Source: Patescibacteria group bacterium
Lineage (GTDB): Bacteria; Patescibacteriota; Patescibacteriia; 2-12-FULL-60-25
NCBI GenBank assembly: GCA_018817245.1
Contig: JAHIUG010000109.1
Location: 1 to 11,060 of the forward strand
Direction: 5' to 3'
DNA length: 11,060 bases
Shown here: in pieces, positions 6,636 through 11,060 of the stretch
How positions within the stretch are numbered: position 1 is the first letter of the stretch
Layout of the letters: each line of letters opens with the position of its first letter
Made by a program: the position numbers and the translations under genes
The notes under the pieces: generated by a model
Seen by the model: the letters and a program-made list of their open reading frames with translations, nothing else
Told to the model about the DNA's origin: nothing
Database searches by the model: none

Positions 6636-6702
6636 TTCGACCGTAACGCAGTGGAGCGGAGAAATCTTTCTGAAAGATCTCTCGGCTTCGCTCGAGATGA
6701 CA
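6630..6702. repeat. Dispersed palindromic repeat overlapping the ftsW 5' end
   Basis: This is a 73-bp imperfect palindrome. TGTCATTTCGA (6630-6640) pairs with TCGAGATGACA (6692-6702), and GAGAAATCTTTC (6659-6670) pairs with GAAAGATCTCTC (6672-6683). It fills nearly all of the gap between mraY and ftsW. Its left arm, TGTCATTTCGACC, recurs at 9077 and inverted at 1292-1322. Confidence 0.75.
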
Positions 6703-6709
6703 GTTATGA

Positions 6710-7762
6710 CTACATTTTATCAACTAACGCGATTGCAGTTCCGACGGCCGCGCAAACGAATGCGAGCACCCAAAATCGCATCACAATCTTTGGTTCACCC
6801 CAACCGATTGCTTCAAAATGATGATGGAGCGGAGAACTTTTAAAAATCTTTTTGCCGCCTCGCAATTTCTTTGAAGTCACCTGTAACAACACGGATCCGG
6901 ATTCAATAACGAACGGCAGCCCGATAATAAACAATAGAAGCGGCTGATTGGTGAGCATTGCCACAACTCCGAGAACTGTGCCCATTGCCATGGCTCCCGT
7001 ATCTCCCATGAAAAACGCTGCAGGGGTTATGTTGTGCCACACAAACGCCAAAAGCGCTCCAACAATAGCCGCGCAAAATACCGCGAGATCTATCTTGCCC
7101 TGAGAAAACGCAATTACGCCGTAAGCACCGAAGGCTGCCAAGAGAGTGCCGCCCGCTAGTCCATCTAAACCATCTGTTTCATTAACGGAAAAAGATGTGG
7201 CCACGATAACAATCGCGAAGAACGGGATATACCACCATCCAAGAGACAAATCACCATCAAATGGAATATGTATGGCATCCCAATCCAACTTTGAGAAAAA
7301 CCACCAAGCCGCTCCTAGGGCGATTAAGCTGTAAGACATAAGTCTGTGCCTAACGCGCAGCCCTCCGCCTTTTGGTCCGATTTTTTTTATATTCAAATAA
7401 TCGTCTAAAAGACCAACTAGCGCAGCAGCTACAAAAGCTCCAAGTGGCAAAAGCGTTTGTCCGCGAGATAAAAAGTTCAGGTAACAGACAGTTCCGATTC
7501 CAAACAATGTGCAGCCATAGTGTAACAATACAATAACAGCCAACACAGTTACCCAAATCACCAATCCACCCATTGTCGGAGTTCCGGCTTTGGCAGCGTG
7601 GAAGTGAGCCATGACCGGCGCAGATGACGCGTCTCTAATACTCTTTCCCATCTTTTTCTTTTTCAGCCAACGAATGAGCGCAGGCGTCCACATCAGTGCA
7701 ATCATAAAACAGATTGCTGCGACAATTAATACTTTGAGTATTTCATCTACGGGATATGACAT
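6710..7762 (-). CDS. mraY: Phospho-N-acetylmuramoyl-pentapeptide transferase MraY
   Basis: MraY transfers phospho-MurNAc-pentapeptide to undecaprenyl phosphate at the inner membrane to make lipid I, the substrate of MurG two genes downstream. The 350 residues carry about ten hydrophobic segments. Family motifs are AGTPTMGG near residue 60, LLDDYLNI (the Mg-binding Asp pair), NETDGLDGLAGG (usually NLTDGLDGLA), FMGDTGAMAMG, and PLHHHFEAIGWGEPKIV near the C-terminus. The ATG at 7762 gives a standard N-terminus. There is no Shine-Dalgarno sequence. It is transcribed in the same direction as the membrane protein gene upstream and ftsW downstream. murD, which often separates mraY from ftsW, is absent. 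Confidence 0.95.
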   Translation of the reverse strand: MSYPVDEILKVLIVAAICFMIALMWTPALIRWLKKKKMGKSIRDASSAPVMAHFHAAKAGTPTMGGLVIWVTVLAVIVLLHYGCTLFGIGTVCYLNFLSRGQTLLPLGAFVAAALVGLLDDYLNIKKIGPKGGGLRVRHRLMSYSLIALGAAWWFFSKLDWDAIHIPFDGDLSLGWWYIPFFAIVIVATSFSVNETDGLDGLAGGTLLAAFGAYGVIAFSQGKIDLAVFCAAIVGALLAFVWHNITPAAFFMGDTGAMAMGTVLGVVAMLTNQPLLLFIIGLPFVIESGSVLLQVTSKKLRGGKKIFKSSPLHHHFEAIGWGEPKIVMRFWVLAFVCAAVGTAIALVDKM

Positions 7763-7794
7763 GATTGGGGGTATTTTTAATTACTAATTATCAA

Positions 7795-7818
7795 ACTTCG
7801 GACGCCGGACTTCGGACG
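7795..7818. repeat. Short intergenic repeat, ACTTCGGACG twice
   Basis: Two copies of ACTTCGGACG (7795-7804 and 7809-7818) are separated by four bases (CCGG). They sit between the membrane protein gene and mraY, adding to the set of small repeats that occupy the gaps in this cluster. Confidence 0.5.
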
Positions 7819-7823
7819 AATAA

Positions 7824-8201
7824 TCAACTGTTTACCATCACCAAAAAGAATGCGCCGAATGACCAGAGTATGATTGATGCGAGCGCGATAGCTGATACGG
7901 TTCTGCTTGCCAGCGGCTCTTTGCGAAATATGCCAAACGCGAACAAGAGATCAAACAATACCACAACAAAAGCGATTCCCGGAATAGCGAATAACCATTG
8001 CCACGCTCGCACATCGTCAATGCCCAAATATATATTATAGTGCATGACAATCGTGCCGATATTTATACCGCGTGGCAACATTTTTATTAGGAAATATACA
8101 GTTGTGACTACAAACAGAACGACCGTACTAACGGTCGTCCAGCGTACAAAATGATCCTGCGCGGCTCGGCGCGCAGAAAATTTCCATTCGTCCCACCTCA
8201 T
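7824..8201 (-). CDS. Three-helix membrane protein, unknown function
   Basis: The 125-residue protein has a basic, tryptophan-containing N-terminal stretch (MRWDEWKFSARRAAQDHF). Three hydrophobic segments follow at residues about 22-42, 68-90 and 100-122. No catalytic motif or known domain is recognisable. The start is the ATG at 8201, six bases after a -10 box with a matching -35 at 17 bp, so the mRNA is probably leaderless. As the first gene of a possible transcript running into mraY-ftsW-murG, it may be linked to envelope synthesis, but that is inferred from position only. Confidence 0.75.
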   Translation of the reverse strand: MRWDEWKFSARRAAQDHFVRWTTVSTVVLFVVTTVYFLIKMLPRGINIGTIVMHYNIYLGIDDVRAWQWLFAIPGIAFVVVLFDLLFAFGIFRKEPLASRTVSAIALASIILWSFGAFFLVMVNS

Positions 8202-8207
8202 TACCTA

Positions 8208-8236
8208 ATCTTATTGCAAAATCACTCTCAAATCAA
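8208..8236 (-). promoter_or_regulatory. Promoter of the membrane protein-mraY-ftsW-murG unit
   Basis: On the minus strand, TTGATT (8236-8231) is followed by a 17-bp spacer and TAAGAT (8213-8208). Six bases later comes the ATG at 8201, predicting a leaderless transcript. The -35 overlaps the stop codon of the NifU-like gene upstream. Confidence 0.5.
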
Positions 8237-8481
8237 GATACGTTAATAACCTCCGAAACTTCCGAAATCATTTGCATGAGTGTGGCTTCAATTCCCTTTT
8301 TTAAAGTAAGATCAGCGAGCGGGCAACCAACACAATGTCCTTGAAAACGAACTGTTACACGTCCGGAATTAATATCAAAATCCACAAATTCAGCATCGCC
8401 GCCATGCATTGCTAAACTCGGGCGTATTGTATCCAACGCTTGTTTTATATCTTTTATTAATTCTTCTTTAGTTTTAGACAT
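8233..8481 (-). CDS. NifU-like iron-sulfur scaffold domain protein
   Basis: This is an 82-residue single-domain protein of the NifU C-terminal family (also called Nfu). Such proteins assemble or carry Fe-S clusters and pass them to target enzymes in the cytoplasm. The diagnostic CxxC is in GHCVGCPLADLTLKKGIE. The preceding helix and strand (IRPSLAMHGGDAEFVDF) match the family, where the pattern is usually RP.L..DGGD. I chose the ATG at 8481 (MSKTKEEL). Alternative ATGs at 8487 and 8496 extend the frame by two and five codons, and the outermost lies inside a dispersed repeat. No Shine-Dalgarno sequence. It is divergent from rpmA. Confidence 0.88.
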   Translation of the reverse strand: MSKTKEELIKDIKQALDTIRPSLAMHGGDAEFVDFDINSGRVTVRFQGHCVGCPLADLTLKKGIEATLMQMISEVSEVINVS

Positions 8482-8490
8482 ATTCATTCT

Positions 8491-8604
8491 TGTCATCCTG
8501 AACGGAATGAACGAGTGAAGCGAGAGAATGGAGCTGAAGGATCTAGCCGCTTAGAAATACGGGGCCATATCCTTCGGCTACGCTACGCTTCGCTCAGGAT
8601 GACA
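8491..8604. repeat. Long dispersed palindromic repeat between the NifU-like gene and rpmA
   Basis: Perfect 11-bp ends (TGTCATCCTGA at 8491-8501, TCAGGATGACA at 8594-8604) enclose an inner GAAGGAT/ATCCTTC pairing (8536-8542 with 8569-8575). It is related in style, but not in sequence, to the TGTCATTTCGACC repeats elsewhere in the window. It has no coding content. Confidence 0.75.
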
Positions 8605-8641
8605 AAAGGATTTGTGAATAGATTACCTATATTCAGACATC

Positions 8642-8670
8642 TTGACAAGATTCCAACATAAATGTATTAT
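8642..8670 (+). promoter_or_regulatory. Strong sigma70-type promoter of rpmA
   Basis: A consensus TTGACA (8642-8647), a 17-bp spacer and TATTAT (8665-8670) predict a start near 8677 and a 5' leader of about 40 nt. This is one of the strongest-looking promoters in the window, as expected for a ribosomal protein gene. Confidence 0.8.
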
Positions 8671-8703
8671 CCGGTCACAAATAACAGAGTACTAGAGATT
8701 AAC

Positions 8704-8709
8704 TATTAT
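8704..8709 (+). promoter_or_regulatory. Possible second rpmA -10 box
   Basis: A second TATTAT lies seven bases before the rpmA ATG, in the position seen for leaderless genes in this window. Its -35 (ATAACA, 8681-8686) is weak, so it may be chance in an AT-rich leader. Confidence 0.3.
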
Positions 8710-8716
8710 ATAAAAT

Positions 8717-9007
8717 ATGGCACATAAGAAAGCTGGTGGCTCCACAAGTAACGTACATGACTCTCAAGGGCAGCGCCTTGGGACTAAGCTTTATGGTGGA
8801 CAATATACCACTTTGGGTGGAATTATCGTACGTCAGCGTGGAACAAAAATCCGTCCTGGTAGAAATGTTCTCAAAGGATCTGATGATACACTTTTCGCAG
8901 GTGTGGAAGGAATTGTTTCATTCAGTGATAAAAAAGTAAGACGTTTTACTGGATTCCTAAAAAGCGCAAAATACGTTCATGTGGATCCAATAGTGGCAAA
9001 AGAATAA
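8717..9007 (+). CDS. rpmA: Ribosomal protein L27
   Basis: The 96-residue protein opens with the family signature MAHKKAGGSTSN and continues with DSQGQRLGTKLYGGQ, GGIIVRQRGTK and PGRNVLKGSDDTLFA. L27 reaches the peptidyl-transferase centre of the 50S subunit with its N-terminal tail. The tail starts directly with MAHKKAGGS, with no cleavable extension of the Firmicutes type. It is usually next to rplU (L21), which is not in this window. No Shine-Dalgarno sequence is seen in the leader. A terminator follows immediately, so it is probably monocistronic. Confidence 0.97.
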   Translation: MAHKKAGGSTSNVHDSQGQRLGTKLYGGQYTTLGGIIVRQRGTKIRPGRNVLKGSDDTLFAGVEGIVSFSDKKVRRFTGFLKSAKYVHVDPIVAKE

Positions 9008-9014
9008 GAAATTC

Positions 9015-9045
9015 AAAATCCGTGGTTAGCCTCGGATTTTTGTTT
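9015..9045 (+). terminator. Intrinsic terminator of rpmA
   Basis: AAAATCCG (9015-9022) pairs with CGGATTTT (9033-9040) around a 10-nt loop, followed by a T-rich tail. It begins eight bases after the rpmA stop. Confidence 0.75.
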
Positions 9046-9076
9046 GCAGAACGGTGAGCGCAGCAATCCTAATATC

Positions 9077-9108
9077 TGTCATTTCGACCGGAGCGGAGAA
9101 ATCTCATT
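9077..9108. repeat. Third copy of the TGTCATTTCGACC repeat
   Basis: TGTCATTTCGACCGGAGCGG followed by AGAAATCTC matches the arms at 6630 and 1292-1322. Only one arm is present here. It lies between the rpmA terminator and the GC-rich accessory segment, near the boundary of the unusual region. Confidence 0.6.
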
Positions 9109-9197
9109 CGAACGAAACTGTAGCCGTAGGTCTTTAGCCTGCGTTCTAACGATCTAGGGGCGCATCTGAGAATTTCGTCTCTCGGAGACGAGAAAAT

Positions 9198-9500
9198 TTG
9201 CAAAGCTACGTGGGACTGTCTGAGTTCACCTACGTGTTGAATTCCACTGGGATCATCGTGCCGCTTGATGACGTGATCGTAATGGGGCTCACGAACCGAG
9301 GCGAGTTGAATCGTCACGAGCGTTCGAGCTACTCAGCCGAGTGGCACATGATTGAGCCGAGTGATCGAATCACGATCGAGCTCCATGACGACGAGACCGA
9401 CGAGAGCATGGTGTTCATCGTGCCAGAGGTTGGTCTGCCGGAGCCGCCGGTGAGCCTCGACAATGAGCGTACTGGACAGCACACCTCCACAAGTATCTGA
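9198..9500 (+). CDS. GC-rich orphan ORF, 100 residues, unknown function
   Basis: The frame opens at TTG (9198), with GGAG ten bases upstream as a possible ribosome binding site, and ends at TGA. The predicted protein is acidic and plausible (LDDVIVMGLTNRG, EPSDRITIELHDDETDES, MVFIVPEVGLPEPP), with no membrane segment or recognised domain. Codons favour G or C at the third position (GAG, GAC, ATC, GTG), in clear contrast to the AT-rich genes elsewhere, which suggests transfer from a GC-rich donor. No in-frame ATG lies upstream before the stop at 9147-9149. It may be a truncated gene. Confidence 0.45.
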   Translation: MQSYVGLSEFTYVLNSTGIIVPLDDVIVMGLTNRGELNRHERSSYSAEWHMIEPSDRITIELHDDETDESMVFIVPEVGLPEPPVSLDNERTGQHTSTSI

Positions 9501-9682
9501 GGAAGTGTTGTCAATGCGCCGAGTAGAGCGACTTGCCGTCCCACGATTACGCACAATTCAAGGTTCCTCGGGTGGTGCGTCTTTCTTTATGAGAAAAAAA
9601 ATTGTAAAAAGCCCAATCAAAATGTAAAAATAATCAAGAATTTCTCATTTGTGTAACCAGATACATGGTTTTCCAGTATTTT

Positions 9683-9780
9683 GCCTAACGTTCGCGTGTA
9701 TGCGATGTTGCGACTGAAAGGAGCAATATGGACGGAGGCTCACCGTTAGGGGAGCCGCAGTCGCATACACGCTGTTGTAC
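9683..9780 (-). other. Integron attC-like recombination site
   Basis: Read on the minus strand, this 98-nt segment starts with GTACAAC (9780-9774, R''-like) and ends with GTTAGGC (9689-9683), a perfect match to the integron R' consensus GTTRRRY. Between them, GCGTGTATGCGACTG pairs with a 3' arm in which CAGTCGC and ATACACGC are separated by an 8-nt bulge. The terminal loop carries a small hairpin (GGCTC/GAGCC). Length, imperfect palindrome and conserved ends fit attC. The seven bases at the far end of the proposed cassette (GTTGTAC, 10240-10234) are the exact complement of R'', as expected of a cassette and its own attC. Confidence 0.6.
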
Positions 9781-9834
9781 GATGTAATGAAAAATTCTTA
9801 ATTCGCGATAGCGAATAATTTAATCGGAAAAAAT

Positions 9835-10158
9835 TTAATCAATAGTTATGTCTTTTCTGGCAAACTTTTGTGACAACGGGTGGTCGGGACTTTCAAGATC
9901 GTTTGTTGTCCATGTTGTGTATTTATAACCACCACTAAATTTTGAGCCTCTCCTAGAAATTCTAATACCGCAATTATAATCACGTGTCACAATGGCAACG
10001 CCAGTATCATCAAGTTGAGTTTTTATCATCTCGACAGGGAGTGTGTTAACACCTTCTTGCTGCAAGGCGTCCAAGAACCCGTCTAAAGTCGGAGCAAATG
10101 CTTCGCGACTTTCTTTTTGCTCATCACCGTGTTCCGGTGTTGGTTTTTCAACAGACAT
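9835..10158 (-). CDS. Cassette-borne small protein, unknown function
   Basis: The 107-residue soluble protein has an acidic, disordered-looking N-terminus (MSVEKPTPEHGDEQKESREA). It continues with a helical segment (TLDGFLDALQQEGVNTL) and a probable beta-rich part (GVAIVTRDYNCGIRISRRG, then GGYKYTTWTT). No domain is recognised and there is no signal peptide. The start is the ATG at 10158, with no Shine-Dalgarno sequence. A TATAAT at 10196-10191 gives a leader of about 26 nt. Its stop codon lies inside the inverted repeat. Small orphan proteins are typical of integron cassettes. Confidence 0.65.
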   Translation of the reverse strand: MSVEKPTPEHGDEQKESREAFAPTLDGFLDALQQEGVNTLPVEMIKTQLDDTGVAIVTRDYNCGIRISRRGSKFSGGYKYTTWTTNDLESPDHPLSQKFARKDITID

Positions 10159-10190
10159 ATATTTTGTGGTTATTGATTAAATTTTTTCCG

Positions 10191-10196
10191 ATTATA
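10191..10196 (-). promoter_or_regulatory. Possible -10 box for the cassette ORF
   Basis: A perfect TATAAT on the minus strand lies about 32 bases before the ATG at 10158, inside the right inverted-repeat arm. The -35 at 17 bp (TTCTTT) is poor. The left arm has TTAAAT at the matching place, so only the upstream arm carries the consensus. Confidence 0.35.
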
Positions 10197-10243
10197 TTTG
10201 CCCGATAGGGCAAAAAGAATTTTTCATTATTTCGTACAACGTT

Positions 10244-10936
10244 AGGGATATACGAAGTTGCGAGCTCGCGTCACTTTACATAATACTTTACAACAGCAAG
10301 ACAATCATCACGACCTTTCCATAAAAAAACTTCTTGCTTCAATTTTGGATGTTTGCGGATGAGCTTCACAAGAGAAGATGCCACCGCTCTCCAAACAAAT
10401 TTTTCTTGGTCTTTTGCTAAAATTTTCAATAATTTCAACGATTCTTCTGGATATGACTGGCCGAACCAAACCCCCAAGCACATAGCCACATTCCAGCGAA
10501 CATTTTTGTTTTTAACTTTCATCCATTTTCTAAGTCGCTTGAATGTGGTGTTGGGGTCTTTGTATCCCACATGCGACAATGCAAAAGGACCGCAATTTTT
10601 TCTAACATAATTATCATCGTCATACATAAGCGGATCAAGTAAATCTAAAGCATGTGGGATGTGTTCCTTTTTGATACGCAATAAACCGACTTCAACGGCA
10701 CGACGAATGTTGGGGTTTGGTTCGGCTACCCACTTTTCCCAAATGGGCAGATATTCCAAGAAAAATTTGTCATTTATTGCTTTTACATCTTTAGTGGCAT
10801 CTTCTCGTACGCCCCAATTAGGCGAATCCGCCAGTTTTCTGATTTTAGCAAGAAGTTTTTTGTCTATCATATTTGTTGTATTAGCGAGCTCGCAATTTGG
10901 GTGAGGGGCGAGCCGAGCCCCGAACCGTATATCCCT
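10244..10936. repeat. Inverted repeats bracketing the AlkD-like gene
   Basis: AGGGATATACG (10244-10254) is repeated in reverse complement at 10926-10936, and TTGCGAGCTCGC (10258-10269) at 10884-10895. The inner pair contains the perfect palindrome GCGAGCTCGC. The right side has an extra segment of about 30 bp, with its own GC-rich hairpin (GGGGC/GCCCC, about 10905-10921), between the two matching blocks. Confidence 0.75.
10271..10870 (-). CDS. HEAT-repeat protein, AlkD-like DNA alkylation repair family
   Basis: The 199-residue protein is built from repeated helical pairs. Examples are WGVREDATKDVKAI, NPNIRRAVEVGLLRI, DDNYVRKNCGPFALSHVG, NKNVRWNVAMCLGVWFG and EKFVWRAVASSLVKLI. This pattern of V/I-R-R/W/K-x-x-A repeats is that of AlkC/AlkD-like glycosylases, which flip or excise alkylated bases, and of HEAT-like relatives without enzyme activity. 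I cannot confirm the AlkD catalytic Trp/Asp/Arg set, so a plain HEAT-repeat protein remains possible. The frame runs open to 10993, but the ATG at 10870 (MIDKKLLAKIRKLADSP) starts the natural first repeat and the upstream part crosses inverted-repeat sequence. No Shine-Dalgarno sequence. Confidence 0.7.
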   Translation of the reverse strand: MIDKKLLAKIRKLADSPNWGVREDATKDVKAINDKFFLEYLPIWEKWVAEPNPNIRRAVEVGLLRIKKEHIPHALDLLDPLMYDDDNYVRKNCGPFALSHVGYKDPNTTFKRLRKWMKVKNKNVRWNVAMCLGVWFGQSYPEESLKLLKILAKDQEKFVWRAVASSLVKLIRKHPKLKQEVFLWKGRDDCLAVVKYYVK

Positions 10937-10949
10937 TGTTCGTATAATG

Positions 10950-10977
10950 AAAGCATACCAGAAATGGTATGCTTTTT
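10950..10977 (+). terminator. Hairpin terminator, plus orientation
   Basis: A perfect 11-bp stem (10950-10960 with 10965-10975, AAAGCATACCA) with a GAAA tetraloop is followed by TT on the plus strand, giving a TTTTT run that overlaps the stem. No plus-strand gene precedes it here. On the minus strand it lies upstream of the AlkD-like gene and has a poor T-run. Confidence 0.5.
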
Positions 10978-11060
10978 CTGTGAGATCCCCCAATGCCGTG
11001 TTGAGGCAAAGGCACGCTTTGGGCGCGCCCTTCAGTCCTCGTCGCTTAACGTGTGGCCTC

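Larger units (their letters stand above)
9689..10239 (-). mobile_element. Putative integron gene cassette, 551 bp
   Basis: On the minus strand, the unit would start with TTGTAC after the G of the upstream junction (10240), contain one ORF (9835-10158), and end at the G of GTTAGGC in the attC-like site. One promoterless-sized ORF plus a 3' attC is the standard cassette layout. No integrase gene is in view, so this could be part of a longer array or an isolated cluster. Unlike normal cassettes, the complementarity between its ends extends about 70 bp into the cassette. Confidence 0.5.
9774..10240. repeat. 70-bp inverted repeats bracketing the 107-residue ORF
   Basis: The left arm (9774-9844) and right arm (10171-10240) match over their outer ~26 bp (two mismatches) and inner 24 bp (identical, TAATCGG...ATCAATA). 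In the middle each arm has its own small hairpin with a different stem but the same GATA loop on the plus strand: 9801-9816 (ATTCGC/GCGAAT) and 10197-10214 (TTTGCCC/GGGCAAA). The left arm includes the last codons and stop of the ORF. Confidence 0.85.

Noticed and set aside
7824..8235. Alternative genetic code with UGA as an amino acid
   Set aside because: TGA ends the membrane protein, NifU-like, GC-rich and AlkD-like genes at sensible places, and no conserved gene reads through an internal TGA.
1292..9108. CRISPR array formed by the recurring TGTCATTTCGACC repeats
   Set aside because: Copies are kilobases apart, in both orientations, with no regular spacers. They are dispersed intergenic repeats.
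9329..9556. Minus-strand frames opposite the GC-rich ORF
   Set aside because: They are antisense shadows with Arg/Ser/Thr-rich composition. The plus frame has the more natural codon and residue composition.
9683..9780. attC in the plus orientation
   Set aside because: In plus orientation the 3' core would be GTTGTAC, which misfits GTTRRRY, while the minus orientation gives a perfect GTTAGGC and agrees with the direction of both ORFs.

Overview
The window looks like a genome fragment from the Candidate Phyla Radiation (Patescibacteria), most likely a Parcubacteria-type lineage. This is inferred from several features. The cell-wall and ribosomal proteins are divergent (MurG lacks the usual G-loop histidine). 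Almost no gene has a Shine-Dalgarno sequence, and several have a -10 box about six bases before the start codon, as expected for leaderless mRNAs. Nearly every intergenic gap holds a short dispersed palindromic repeat. The code is standard: TAA, TAG and TGA all end genes.

Layout. Positions 1-190 hold two terminators. Positions 192-617 (minus) encode a small membrane-anchored protein. Positions 656-1234 (minus) contain two tandem predicted noncoding RNAs of about 240 and 260 nt. Each has a near-consensus sigma70 promoter with 17-bp spacing and its own intrinsic terminator, and neither belongs to a family I can name. Positions 1364-4240 (minus) encode a 958-residue protein of unknown function, built from two homologous domains of about 250 residues, proline-rich linkers and a separate C-terminal domain. 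Between it and murG lies a 103-bp non-autonomous palindromic element flanked by a 33-bp direct repeat, which is a second copy of the end of murG.

Positions 4394-7762 (minus) are a reduced cell-wall cluster, mraY-ftsW-murG. MraY makes lipid I, MurG converts it to lipid II, and FtsW polymerises the glycan strand at the septum. murD and murC are not present here. Upstream on the same strand are a three-helix membrane protein (7824-8201) and a NifU-type Fe-S scaffold (8233-8481). rpmA (ribosomal protein L27) is divergent on the plus strand with a strong promoter and a terminator.

From about 9110 onward the sequence becomes accessory. There is a GC-rich orphan ORF (9198-9500), then an integron attC-like site (9683-9780). 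That site terminates what looks like a 551-bp gene cassette carrying a 107-residue unknown ORF, itself bracketed by inverted repeats of about 70 bp. Next is an AlkD-like HEAT-repeat protein gene (10271-10870), also bracketed by inverted repeats. No integrase is in view, so this may be part of a cassette cluster. The two noncoding RNAs and the cassette-like palindromic modules are the parts most worth following up.
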